Shown here in pieces: positions 33,702 through 45,309 of a stretch of 64,000 bases of DNA. The position numbers and the translations under genes are program-made. Within the stretch, counting starts at the first letter, position 1, and each line of letters begins with the position of its first letter. Under the pieces are notes generated by a model. The model worked only from the letters and a program-made list of their open reading frames with translations, had not been told where the DNA came from and did no database searches. Origin of the DNA: Prosopocoilus inquinatus (Eukaryota > Arthropoda > Insecta > Coleoptera > Lucanidae); contig CM069874.1 of assembly GCA_036172665.1 (NCBI GenBank), positions 50,202,707 to 50,266,706 on the forward strand, given 5' to 3'.

Positions 33702-35147
33702 ATGAGATCAGACGAACGATTACATCCGTGGAAAATGTTAGTCGCAACGCAAAACACGGAAGATGATATCTTCATCTTCAAAATGAAGACGTCTATGTTG
33801 ATAGGAAAGTATGCAAAGATATTTTTTCGAATGCCAAATCGTTATGTGCCCACTATTCTTTGGGTACTTTGTTTTACAGAGTGGATATATTCCTGAATCT
33901 ATTTAATTAACAAGGAAGGAAAGATTGTTATTTTTATGTTATTTTTATTAGATATCTAATTATTTCATTTTTCAGGAGTATTAAATATGTCATTCCTTGA
34001 AAACTTATTAGACCTAGCAATCGGATTTCCATTAGGTTATTGTTCCTTCATATTTCTGATCAAGTTTAACGATTTTATGAATTTGGCACATAAATTGGAA
34101 AACTTCGAACAATTTAACGATCCAAAAGATATAGAACAATTTGACCGATTCTGCTTGTTTTGTATCGAATTAATGTTAAAAATTTGTATTGTTTGCTTCT
34201 TTTTCACGTTTGGAGTTTTGTGTTACGAATTTTTCATAACAGGCAATGGTAATAGAAGAGTACGTTTATTGTGGTTGCCCTGGAAGGAAAGTGCCCTTTA
34301 CACAGTTTCCATAGCACTTGTTATAATTTTACTATGTTTGGGAACCTTATTCAATATCCTCATTACAAGTCTGTACGCTGCTTGTTCGGAGAGTATAAAT
34401 TTCAGAGTACATAGTTTACGATCCCTACTATCGAAAATAGATTTTAGCAATCAGACTGCAACCAAAAAACAATTGAAGACCTGTATTATGTTTCATATTC
34501 AAATTATAAAGTAAGTCCGATTCACCTAATTTGACATGCCCACTTGTTTGATGTGTATTTGCGTATGCAATCTTAAGACTACACACAGATCATAGTTCCT
34601 ACTGGGGAATCATGGTGAACACCACGAATTTTTATTATGTAATTACAATGGGTGTGTCGGCCGTGTTGTTTTTAGTGGTAAACCCTTTAAATTGGAATGA
34701 AAAGGTGTTTATAAATGGAATTTTCAGAAACCTTCGTTTGAGGAAGCTTTAATTTTCAGCGTCTTAGCTGCAAATGCCTTCATGCAACATCTTATAGGTC
34801 AAAGACTTATCAATTTTGTGAGAGAATTACTTACGCACGTATTTACTTTTATTTAGAAAATAATATATTTTGTAGAGTAGTTCTCTTATGGACATGGCGT
34901 ATAATTTGAATTTGTACGATGGCGACATTTCTTGCCAGAAAGAATTGCTGATTTTCATGGCAAAGACTTAAAACCCACTGAAAAGTGAATTCAGCGTTTT
35001 TGGGGAGTTATCACACAATAGTTTTAGCACAGTTGGTGAATTATAATTTTTTAGTGCAGGTAACTTTATAATTACTTATTTCAGGTGTTGGCGAAAACGT
35101 ATTCTTTTTTGAACTTGCTTCTCAATGTATACAACAGCAGGTCGTAG
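33702..35147 (+). pseudogene. odorant receptor (7tm_6) with one in-frame stop
   Basis: Insect odorant receptors are seven-pass ligand-gated channels paired with Orco in olfactory neuron dendrites. Exons: 2 at 33976-34510, 3 at 34578-34677, 4 at 34728-34817, 5 at 34876-about 35031, 6 at 35085-35147. Exons 3 and 4 are 100 and 90 bp, exactly as in the intact receptor downstream, with identical phases. Family signatures: LLWLPWKES before a membrane segment, LIGQRLINF, YNLNLYDGDISCQKELLIFMAK, and TYSFLNLLLNVY at the C-terminus. A TAA at 34969-34971 interrupts exon 5. Exon 1 is a weak guess (33702-33870), since its donor is poor and the N-terminal region is not clearly conserved. The rest shows no other stop, so it is a recent pseudogene, a polymorphic allele or a readthrough gene. 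Confidence 0.8.
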
Positions 35148-35397
35148 AACATCCTTCACTTATTATCGGAGGACATATTTAATAGAGTATTTACCGAAGT
35201 ATTAGTGTAACCTTTCGAGCTAAAATTAAAATGAAGCTTTGAAAGGAATTGTTTTTATTTACATGGGCCCTCTTTGTAATAGGTTCGTCATAAAAAAGTA
35301 GAAAATAATCTTAATTAGAACTCCAACATTTATTTTTAATAACTAGTTTTACCGAAGCCAGTGATGCAAACCATAGCCGAAACCAACCCACAACAAC

Positions 35398-35724
35398 CTA
35401 GAACGTTCTGTAACGACCGCGGGTTGTTTCTAGGGATGGTGAGCCTGAATACTCATCCGAAACTCTTTTACTTTGATCAACGAAACCATCCCCTGTTTTA
35501 CTGGGGATAATCCAACCTGCCCGAGCCATGAGCCACCAGCCACCATTGAAAGCGATTTTCTTGTTCGGTAGCAAGTTTGAAAAGATGTAGCCAAGAACAC
35601 CCTCAAAAAGGTGTTTCCTTCGAGAAGTCCAAACAGGGCCGTTGTTGACCTGAAGATTGTCAATTTCTTCTTTCTCATTGTCTCTCTTCTTATAAAGTTT
35701 TTCTGTCGAATTCTTAGGGAACAT
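35398..35724 (-). CDS. hypothetical ORF, 108 aa
   Basis: An open frame from ATG 35724 with a hydrophilic N-terminus and a Gly/Trp-rich middle (LFEGVLGYIFSNLLP, GGWWLMARAGWIIP). It is not recognised. It lies 250 bp past the odorant receptor on the other strand and next to a transposon fragment, so it may be a remnant of mobile DNA. There is no evidence of splicing or expression. Confidence 0.3.
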   Translation of the reverse strand: MFPKNSTEKLYKKRDNEKEEIDNLQVNNGPVWTSRRKHLFEGVLGYIFSNLLPNKKIAFNGGWWLMARAGWIIPSKTGDGFVDQSKRVSDEYSGSPSLETTRGRYRTF

Positions 35725-35792
35725 ATTTAAAATTAATGAACTAATAAGAGAATGGTAATTTTAACAAATGTATATTGAAAGGAAAAGATAAT

Positions 35793-36030
35793 ATAGCCCG
35801 CCAAAAAAAACTGGGACAACTCTCTATATAAATTTTTGAGTTATTTTATTAGTTTGAATGCAGCTCTACAGCATTCGTCTTGCTTGTTTTTACAGTAATG
35901 TTAAAAATAGTTATTTTTGGTCCAGTAATGTTGGGAATGTCGTCCGGAAACAGCTTTTTTACTAGGATCAATTCCCTGTTGTCGGAGTCACATTGGAGAC
36001 TGTGCTTTCTTTCGCTCACAAAAACGTGGT
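35793..36030 (-). mobile_element. fragment: end of the 5064-6604 transposon family
   Basis: GCCCGCCAAAAAAAACTGGG at about 35797 and the next 80 bases (GGGACAACTCTCT..., GAGTTATTTTATTAGTTT) match the inverse of the right end of the element at 5064-6604 (6480-6604). The opposite end is not evident. Neighbouring short frames are not recognised. Confidence 0.55.
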
Positions 36031-36298
36031 CCAAACGCGTTCAGTTTCAAAGACAGACGTTCTTTTGCAAACGGATTACTCTCCAGTTTTCTTGAAATTT
36101 CAGTCCAAAACGAAAATCCCCTTTCCCTTCGAATCAAACTATTTTTATGTTTCGTTTGGATTGAATTACAGTTATTTGCAGACGAGCTGTCAATAAATAA
36201 TTCAAATCTGAGATGTTTTGTTGCAACAACTACAGAATCCGGATTCAAACTATTCAAAACCAGATTCAAACTTTTAAAAAACAGAAAACACCTAATGG

Positions 36299-36943
36299 GT
36301 TCTGTAACATTGATATGGACTTGTTATTGCTATGTTTCAAGTGACCTTGCAAAATTGGTATTCTGTAAATAGTTTCGTAACAACTCGCAATCCGTTTCAA
36401 GTGTGATCTCGAGTTAATATGCATCTCTTCAATTTGCGATCGGCAGTCGACGTGAAATGTTATTAACAAGTTCTCTTCAGTTATTGAAGACCATATCAAT
36501 TGATATGCATATCCATAGTTGTCTTTTATTTGCAACGCAGATTAGTTCAGGTCAGCTCAGTTTAACCCAAAGTGAACTGATCTTAAGTGATCGATTTAAT
36601 AGCAAATAAAACATGCGAGATGCGATTGCTGCATTTTAATCTTCAGATGAAGATATTACTTTTGCATCACTTTACACCGAGTTAAGCAAAAACAAAAGGT
36701 TATTTGGACGAGTAATGTAATTCGACAAACAGTTGAAATAACATCCCCTCTACAAGTGAACCAACTGATCCAAACTGATCTAGAATTTCCGAGGTATAGT
36801 ATCAGCAAGGCGGGAAGCGTTTTGGATCACTTTGGGTTAGATCATGTAGCCAAGTAAAACACACAAATTTTTGAATAAGTGATCCAGGGTAAAAGTGAAC
36901 TGATCTGACGTGCAAATAAAAGACAACTAATATTACAGAATAG
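36299..36943. mobile_element. MITE copy 2, split by a second TIR element
   Basis: The first part (36299-36515) is inverted relative to 33117-33353. It breaks after CATATCCA, and the missing end (ATATTACAGAATAG) reappears at 36930. The insert is a 410-bp element, 36518-36927, with TA on each side and TIRs GTTGTCTTTTATTTGC...GCAAATAAAAGACAAC of about 45 bp. This is a clear case of an element inside an element. Confidence 0.75.
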
Positions 36944-37804
36944 CCCTGAATATCTGACTATTTGAGAAGTTCTAATTCCCGATGTGAAATGAAGTGTCAT
37001 TGAATTTGTTGACATTTAGGACGTGTAGTCAAGCCGTTTTAGCCCCGGAAGCTGTTTCTATAGCTTTTTGTAATGTAACTTGCTCCAAAACCGCAATCAG
37101 ATGAAAAACGCTGTAATTCTGCTACCAATTCACTCACTGATTGATCAACTTTTTGATTACAGGGGTGGAACTTAGAGTATGCCGCTACTTCGTTTACTTA
37201 AGGTCATCTTGGAAAGTGGGCTGTGAGGTGTTTAATAATTTTATCTTATTTTACTTCGTCTACTTCTCTGGCTCACTTGTCGTGTGTGTAGAACCTTACA
37301 AGTTAAGTAACATATACAGTGGTTCTATCATAATTTTCGTAAAACTGAAGTTCAAAGGCTTCAGGCAACGAGGCCATTCTGTGGGTCTCGTAAAATCGAA
37401 GGGATGGATGTTGATGTAACAACCAAGGGTTTGTTCTGCACGTTGTTGTCTGCCATTCTCTGATCCTCGACGCCAAAATGTTGTATCCAAATATTTCCAG
37501 TTTGACAAAACTTTTATTATACCGGATGTCTGAAAACGGGCGGCGATCGGCGGTATACTGCGTGTATCAGAAATATGAGTGTTAATTTTAACACGGAGTG
37601 CAGTTAGCTAAATGAAATATTTTTTCTATTTGACTTTTTTATTTAAAGGTTTCTAAAATGATTTAAAACTTGAAACGTATTACATATCACAATCTATACC
37701 CGCCTCTGGTTAAGACCGGAAAATTCTGTTGTCATAGAAACGAAAAAAGTCACAAGTACAAAGTTTTTTTAATCTCAAACCGGACAGAAAAATGAAGGGA
37801 ACAC

Positions 37805-37845
37805 ACTCAACGCTTCGCTATAGATTTATAGCTTCGTCAGGAGTG
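37805..37845 (-). ncRNA. hammerhead-like motif, inverted PLE copy
   Basis: CTGACGA on the minus strand (37840-37834) with the same GCUAUA/UAUAGC stem. GAAG replaces GAAA, so the usual A-U pair at the base of stem III is changed. Probably a mutated copy. Confidence 0.45.
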
Positions 37846-38007
37846 AAAAAAAGTAAATAAACAAGTTGTCAAGAGAAACAAGTCGTCAAGAGAAACGAAA
37901 AGGTAACATGATTTTAAACTAAAATACGAGTTGTCCGGAATAAAGAGAAAAGTAACTAGAACTAGAACTAAATTAAAACTAATTTTTTTTTTAATTAATT
38001 GACAGAT

Positions 38008-38403
38008 CTATATCATGTTTAAAGAGTCTAGAAAACTACAAAATATGTCATTTAAATTTTCAAAGTCCGTACGTTTATTAATAGAATTTGGAGACATTTT
38101 AATTTTACACATTTCTATGAAACGTCTTTTGAAAATATTAGATTCACTGTACAAAATGTCAGTATTATCAAAATCAAAATTATGATTATTTACTAATGAA
38201 TGCTCTACAAGCATTGAATGATTTTTATTATTTTTTTGAATATGATATTTATGTTGGTCTAAACGTTTTTTTAAATTTTCGCTCGTTTCACCTATATAAA
38301 CAGAATTACAATTTGAACATTTGATTTCATAAACCACGTTAGGTTGTTTTAATTTCGGTATTTTGGTTTTTAAATTCGAAAAAAATAAATTTATATTATT
38401 CAC
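38008..38403 (-). CDS. PLE GIY-YIG endonuclease domain (inverted copy)
   Basis: 131 codons, open. It has the PLE form of the nuclease: a CX2C pair (IKCSNCNSVYIGETSE), YIG, then ...LKKRLDQHKYHI with the catalytic-type Arg, and HSLVNNHNFDF. This copy keeps the segments lost in the plus copy, so it shows what the intact domain looked like. It lacks the upstream RT and so cannot act as an element on its own. Confidence 0.85.
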   Translation of the reverse strand: MNNINLFFSNLKTKIPKLKQPNVVYEIKCSNCNSVYIGETSENLKKRLDQHKYHIQKNNKNHSMLVEHSLVNNHNFDFDNTDILYSESNIFKRRFIEMCKIKMSPNSINKRTDFENLNDIFCSFLDSLNMI

Positions 38404-38743
38404 AGATTTACTGGCTAAAATTAAATTATGCTTTTTGAAAATGTGTCTAAATGTATTGTGTCATGGTTCAATATAAAGATATGTATTTATGGTTCGAAGT
38501 TTGTCTAATATTATTAGAGACATTTGAATTTTGTAAGTATTTAATAAGATTTTTAATTACTGATTCTATAAGATTTATTGGATAAGAATTTTGAATAAGA
38601 GTTTTCTTTATTAAATTTAAGTTATCATAAATGAAAACTTTATCAGAAAGTAAAATAGCTCGATCTGTTAATGAAATAATAGTTGCAATTTTATAATTTT
38701 TGGGTGAAAATCAAAAAAATGACAGGTATTTTAATAAAATTCG

Positions 38744-40642
38744 GTGACACAGATTAAAAAGTTAGATAATCTTATTTCTATTAGAGATAAAAATTTTTAC
38801 ATTAAATTTGATCAAAATATAATAAATAAGTGGCTTGTAAATTATACAAAAACTGAGATTCCGTCAAATTTAAAATACATTTTCGTTTTAGGAAAAAATT
38901 TTCATTACCTTAGTTTCATAAACAACAATTAAATTTCTTAAAAGTATTAAGTAGCTTAGAGTTTGGTATTAAATCTTTAGATTCACCTTCAAATATACAA
39001 ATAAGAAATAAATTTTGTTCTAATTTTTTAAATTATATTAGAAATATTGATAAAACTTTTGAAATATCAAAGTATAAGATTCTTATTAGAGATCTCTTGT
39101 CTTGTAAAAAATTTCTTAAAGGTAACCCTAATATTATTGTTACTACAGCTGATAAAAGCAATGTAACTGATTTAATTGATAAAACTGATTATTTTTCAAA
39201 AGTTCAAACTATGCTGTCTGATAATAATACGTATGTAGAATTAGCTAACGATCCCACCGAATCTTATCAACGTAAAACTTTCAGTATTATTAATAAGATA
39301 GAGAAATTCGTTGAAATGAGTAATATTGTTGCTAAATCCTTTAAAGTACAACATCCCATATTTAAAAAAACAATATAAAATTCTTTTGAACTCGTAGAAA
39401 AATTAAAACAAATAACTGTACCAAATAATTGCATTATAATTTCTTTAGATGTTATTTCTTTATTTACCAACATTCCTAAAGATTTAGCTTTAAAAAGTAT
39501 TAATGATAGGTGGTTAGAGATTAAAGATTTTACTGATATTTCCAAAGGTAACTTTGATTTATGTTTTGAAACATCTTATTTTGCTTTCAATGATAAATTT
39601 TATAAACAGATTTTTGGTACAGCAATGGGTTCTCCTTTATCTTCGGCTTTAGCTGAAATTGTTATGCAAGAACTAGAAAAATCTGTTATTAACTCTTTAT
39701 CATTCGATTTAACGTTATATTTTCGTTATGTAGATGACATTTTACTGATTTTACCTTCTGATAAGGTAGATTTTGTTTTAAATAAATTTAATTATTTTCA
39801 TAATAGATTACAATTTACAGTAGAAAAAGAAAATAATAATTCATTGAGTTTTCTTGATGTAAATATTATCAGACAGAATGATAAATTAATAACTAATTGG
39901 TTTCATAAACCTACCTGGTCAGGTAGGCAGATAAATTTTTACTCGTACACACCCAAAAATTATAAAATTGCAACTATTATTTCATTAACAGATCGAACTA
40001 TTTTACTTTCTGATAAAGTTTTCATTTTTGATAACTTAAATTTAATAAAGAAAACTCTTATTCAAAATTCTTATCCAATAAATCTTATTGAATCAGTAAT
40101 TAAAAATCTTATTAAATACTTACAAAATTCAAATGTCTCTAAAAATATTAGACAAACTTCGAACCATAAATACATATCTTTGCCTTATATTGAACCATTA
40201 CACAATACATTTAAACACATTTTCAAAAAACATAATTTAATTTTAGCCAGTAAATCTGTGAATACTATAAATTTAATTTTTTCGAATTTAAAAACCAAAA
40301 TACCGAAATTAAACAACCTAACGTGGTTTATGAAATCAAATGTTCAAATTGTAATTCTGTTTATATAGGTGAAACGAGCCAAAAATTAAAAAAAAACGTT
40401 TAGACCAACATAAATATCATATTCAAAAAAATAATCAAAATCATTCAATGCTTGTAGAGCATTCATTAGTAAATAATCATAATTTTGATTTTGATTATAC
40501 TGACATTTTGTACAGTGAATCTAATATTTTTAAAATGTCTCCAAATTCTATTAATAAACGTACGGATTTTAAAAATTTAAAAGATATATTTTGTAGTTTT
40601 CTAGAAGAGTTTTCTTTAAACGGATATAGATCTGTCAATTAA
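38744..40642 (+). pseudogene. PLE reverse transcriptase-GIY-YIG protein, decayed
   Basis: The frames give, in order: N-terminal region (38744-39376), then after a TAA at 39376 the fingers region IISLDVISLFTNIP, motif B in GTAMGSPLSSALAEIVM, catalytic FRYVDDILLI at about 39720-39750, and NNSLSFLDVNI. The GIY-YIG part (about 40330-40640) is shifted by a one-base loss near 40317 and lacks a short segment around 40528. The RT core in 39625-40368 is otherwise open (247 aa). It is inactive as read. Confidence 0.85.
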
Positions 40643-40794
40643 TTAATTAAAAAAAAAAAAATTAGTTTTAATTTAGTTCTAGTTACTTTTTCCTTTTTCC
40701 GGACAACTCGTATTTTAGTTTAAAATCATATTACCTTTTCGTTTCTCTTGACGACTTGTTTCTCTTGACAACTTGTTTATTTACTTTTATTCAC

Positions 40795-40840
40795 TCCTGA
40801 CGAAGCTATAAATCTATAGCGAAACGTTGAGTGTGTTCCC
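40795..40840 (+). ncRNA. hammerhead-like motif at the PLE end
   Basis: CUGACGA at 40797-40803, one extra A, stem II GCUAUA/UAUAGC (40805-40810 with 40815-40820) and GAAA at 40821. PLE terminal repeats are known to carry hammerheads. Stem III is very short and there is one extra base next to stem II, so activity is less certain than for the retrozyme copies. The inverted copy (37805-37845, minus) has GAAG in place of GAAA. Confidence 0.6.
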
Positions 40841-41884
40841 TTCATTTTTCTGTCCGGTTTGAGATTAAAAAAACTATGTACTTACAGTTTTCATCGGACA
40901 AGAACAAACTTCAATTATGAAAAAAGTCACATTCAAAAGGTCAATTGTTGTAATGTCGCAAATACTAAATTTAAACAGAAATTGCACTTATAATTTGTGT
41001 TTATTATTATAGGTTTTTATAATCCTTAAACACAGCGATGGAAAACTTAATTGCACATAACTATTGCATTTTTAAAATTTGCCAAACTGTCAAAAGCGAT
41101 ACTCCTTGTTGAAGTGCGGGCCTTCGGGTAATTGTACTAACAATAGTTACAGTATCCAAAATGTTTGTTTCAACATTCAGTACGAGGTCTGCCACGGTCT
41201 TGGGCTTGAAGTTGAAATGAGTCATGATCCTGGAGAATTTGGACAGTTGATTGAAAAGTATGTCCGTTAGGTAAAATACAGTTAGGAGACGAACCGCAGT
41301 GTTCGTGCTTCCATTCAGCATTTCCACAAGCTCTATGATACACCATGGGAGTATCAGTTAAATATTGATTAGAAAAGTTGTGTGCGTTTTTAAAAATGAC
41401 AAATATGTTGACATATTATACATAATTGTACCGCCATGGTTGCCATGGTTTTTCTAAAGAAGGTTCAATTCAAACAACAAACGACTCATTTGCTCAAAAA
41501 TAGGGGTAAAAAAATTACGATATTACAAAATAAAATTGTTCGGCTTGGCGAAATCTTCTATGGTTTAAAATTAACACACATATTTTTGATACACCCAGTA
41601 TATGTAGCAAACCGTAATACCTACAGCTTCCAGAGAAAAAAAAAATATAATCAAAGTGACCGAGAAAAAAAGGGAAAATATTTTTTAGTATCTAAGTTGA
41701 CCGCAAGGGAGTGCAATCAATAGGCTCAATAATAAAAATTAATTTTACTAACAAAACTCTCAGAATAAGCTACAGCTTCGATAGGTCATTGGAAAGCTGA
41801 ATTATTTCTGCACAATTTTGATTCCAGACTTATTATCGTATCACTATTAATAAGGGTGGAGAAAACAGTTGCATTATTTACTTT

Positions 41885-43030
41885 AAAAAATATAACTTCT
41901 GTAGTCTTTACCAGAAATTAACGAACTTCGACTCATTCGAACGGAAAATTTAAGCTGATTTAAAATTTGTAATCAATGACTCCGGCTACTTTGTTATAAA
42001 GTAACTAGAGTGTGCTATTTGCAAAAGTAATAGTTTTTCAGAGTTGTACAAAAAAATTTAAATGAAAAGGTTTGTTTCTTTTGCAGTAATTACAAAGTTT
42101 ACAAAATGGTGAACATTAAGGTGAAACCCGAAATGATTATCTTTTTTCCATTTCGAGTTATTATCAAATATGTCTGTTAATTGTAGATATTAGCGGAGGG
42201 AGAAAGTTTAAACAAATGCTATCGAGTAATACTTTTAATTTTAATATAGATAGAAAGACATTAATCTGTTTAAATGTATGGAATTGTTTTTGAGAGCATA
42301 ATATTTAAATAAGAGAATAATATAGCAAAGAAATACGTAAATGAGAAGAACGCAGGCACTAAATAAAACTAATGAACAATAGAATGTTAGATAACGGAAA
42401 GCATTTTGAATATTTATGAAATACATTGTAATCAACAATGACTGAAGGTCTGCACCTAAATATTTTCAAAATATGGATCTTTTATTTCGAAATAGCCTTT
42501 TACTATCGGCACAGTGAAACTTTGTTCATCACAGTGCATGATTATTGTTCATTACTTTTCTTTAGCGTTTGACTTATTATTGTTTTCTTATTTGTCGTTT
42601 CGTTCTTGTGTTTAAATATTCTGTTACCAAAAACGTTTAAATGTTTCTAAATAAAGTCCTAACATTAATAAAAGCCTTTATAAGCATTATTTAACCCTAA
42701 AATTAAAAGTTTTACTCGATAGCATTTGCTTGAACTTTCTCCTTCCGCTAATATCATCAATTAATAGACGTATTTGATGATAACTCGAGAACGAAAAAAG
42801 ATAATAAAATTTCAGGTTTTCACTATAATGTTCACCGTTTCGTAAGCTTTGTAATTACTTAGAAACACACCTTTCCATTTAATTTTTTTTGGAAAATTAA
42901 AAAACTATTACATTTGCAAAAAGCGCCTTCTGGTTATTGTATAACAATACTCATTTTAAATGAGCTTAAGATTCCCTTTCAAATGAGCTAAAGTTTGTTA
43001 ATTTCTAATAAAGGCAACAAAAGTTGATGA
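41885..43030. mobile_element. foldback element with arms of about 350 bp
   Basis: The left arm (about 41885-42245, for example GAAAGTTTAAACAAATGCTATCGAGTAA) is matched inverted at about 42690-43030 (TTACTCGATAGCATTTGC TTGAACTTTC). About 440 bp of A+T-rich non-coding loop lies between. No target duplication was resolved. Confidence 0.7.
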
Positions 43031-43058
43031 TATTTTTTAAAATAAATAATGGTCATGT

Positions 43059-43073
43059 CCCCCCCCCCCCCCC
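43059..43073. repeat. 15-bp C homopolymer
   Basis: A run of 15 C in strongly A+T-rich DNA, just after the foldback element. Its true length is uncertain because homopolymers are prone to read error. Confidence 0.8.
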
Positions 43074-44189
43074 TTTTAATGGTGACTTGAAATTTATTCG
43101 TTCGGATTAATTTGCTTTTACGTACTTTTATAGTATTTAGCTTGAAAGTTAACATCGGTTTGTTAGTCTAGAATTTTCTTCTATTTTCCGGTTTGTTATG
43201 ATACGTTGTCTCATTGTAAAGTTGCGGAAATAGAAAGCGGGACAAGTTTTATAACGAAATTTCGGATTATTTTAGTAGTGTGATGATTTCTTGGTGACGG
43301 TCGTGACCCTTCTAATTCATTTATTACCGTCAGATATAACTTGTCGAATTGAGTTCTTAAGAATGTTTCGTCATGCTAGCTAAAATTTAAGAGAAATGTT
43401 TCGACCAGTGAATGAAATTCAATTAGTGAAGATATAAGAGAAATCTTAATTCAATCAATGCCCGGACATTTTCACTGAACAATTCAATCAAAAGACTGCA
43501 TCCCCAAATATTAAGAACCGTCATTCTACTTATCATGGCAATAATTGCATAAAATATTTGTTCGTTACAATTTTTAATTATAAACAGAGTGATTGATTAT
43601 TTTATTTAATGTGAAGGTTGATAAATTACCATAGTTACCGAAACTTACAAGTAAGGTTTAAACTACGAAAGTTTTCTGTCCTGCTTCTTATTCAACAACT
43701 GTACCTTGATTATACCCCGTTAGTGTTCCGCAGTGACACATGAAAAAGGAAAAAAAAAAATACATTGGTAAATCTCTAGATTTATCTCTAATTTTACCCA
43801 CTGAGTAATGAAGTGCATAGATCAAGAATCCCGTCTTTGAAGCCAAACAGATTTTTTAATCATATTTTCTAAAAGTGAAAAGAAAAAGACCCTTTCGTTC
43901 ACTGGATCACTCTCCACTATACCAGCTGTTTGAAATTGAGTGTGCACTAAAGGGATCTCGTAAACCGTAAAAAATACAAATTAGTTTAAATGAAAGAAAA
44001 GTTGCACAAATCAATGCTTAACTGGTATTCATTAACAAAATGATTCTTTTCTTGTTTCTCTTTGAAATATTAATGAAAATGTAAAAAAGTCGATTTTCTT
44101 CTTTCCTCTGTATCTCTCTTATTATACATAATTTGGAAATTTTAATTTAACTTTCTACAGGCACTTTTTGATTCTGCTTCTAATAGGGG

Positions 44190-44235
44190 TGGTTGAAGTC
44201 AAACGTTTCGTCTTTCCACGACCATCATCAGTTTC
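44190..44235 (-). ncRNA. hammerhead-like remnant
   Basis: On the minus strand CTGATGA (44231-44225) is followed by GGTC, a loop and GAC, then GAAAC (44209-44205). This resembles a PLE end motif with a weak stem II. No PLE coding is found nearby. It may be a stray PLE tail. Confidence 0.4.
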
Positions 44236-45309
44236 GATTTTTTAAATACAACGTACATCTTTTTTTATTATTCTATTCGATAGCATTTTTTCTGATTATT
44301 TCAGTGGTGCATAATACTTAATACATTGTTGTCAAGTATAGTTAAAATATGACGAAAGAAAGTGATACAGTTTCTTAATAAGTAAATTCATATCTTACTG
44401 CTTCTTTATATTTATTAAATATTAACAGCTAACATTCTATTGTCGGAAGAGGAAAAATCAATAAATATTAATTAAATTGTATTAAATGGATAACACAAAC
44501 AAAGAATCAGCAGTATAAACACAGTATAAGTATAAAATTACTAGAACAAAATAAACAATAACATGAATAAAAATCACAGAAGAAGAACATGAATTTGTGA
44601 AATATAAAAGTGAAATTAATAAATTAAAGTAAATCCTCGAAATGTTCTCCACCGTTTTCAAGACATACATTCATTCTTTATCCTATGTGTTGTCTAGCGT
44701 GTCGAATATGAATTCGCGAAACATTTTTCCAAGAATCTAATATTCGCCTTCTTAGTTTCTTCTTATTATTTACCTCAACGCTAGTTACTGTTTCAATTTC
44801 TAAAATCCAAAGCTTAGTTTATTCTGTTAAAGTTTTGCAGGGTGGTTCCGAAATAACATTCAAATTCCGACATGGTAATTCACCTTGTCAAAACTAATGA
44901 CAAAGTTTAGTACAATTTTAGGATCCAACCATGTTAAAAAAAAAAAACTAAGGATAGTAAAATGTTGAGAACCGCTGAGTGCTAAAAAAATATATGAAAA
45001 ATATTAGATTTTAGCTGCCGGTGTTGTGACCTTTATTGTTTTCCGGGGTAACTCAGTGGAGAGATGTATTATTTAAGTCCAGGTTCTAATATAACAAACA
45101 ACTACATTTAACACTTAACAATAGTTAACAAACATGCAATGGTAAATAAACAAAGTACGCTCACTAAATGTTTCTTGCCATGGCCGGGGTTTTCGTGGAC
45201 GCTGCGGGGCGGTGTGGACGGACGACGTTGACCACTCTAAGCAAGAAACAGGGTTGATGAGAAGACCACATCAAAGGGGAAACTACATATTCTGTGGGGG
45301 ACCAACATA

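Larger units (their letters stand above)
37755..40882 (+). mobile_element. Penelope-like element (PLE) with inverted 3' partial copy
   Basis: A plus-strand copy (about 38716-40882) carries the reverse transcriptase and a GIY-YIG endonuclease. An inverted partial copy (about 37755-38715) repeats its last 0.95 kb, so both outer ends are the same sequence. The 13-bp direct repeat GAAAAAAGTCACA flanks the whole (37742-37754 and 40919-40931) and is the likely target duplication. Inverted partial units are typical of PLE insertions. A hammerhead-like motif lies near each outer end. Confidence 0.85.
37535..41620. repeat. foldback repeat surrounding a PLE
   Basis: Left sequence at about 37545-37605 (GGCGGTATACTGCGTGTATC, GTGTTAATTTTAACAC) is inverted at about 41565-41610 (AAATTAACACACATATTTTTG, ACACCCAGTATATG). 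The arms are short and diverged. The PLE at 37755-40882 lies between, so this looks like a TIR element that was split by it. Confidence 0.45.
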
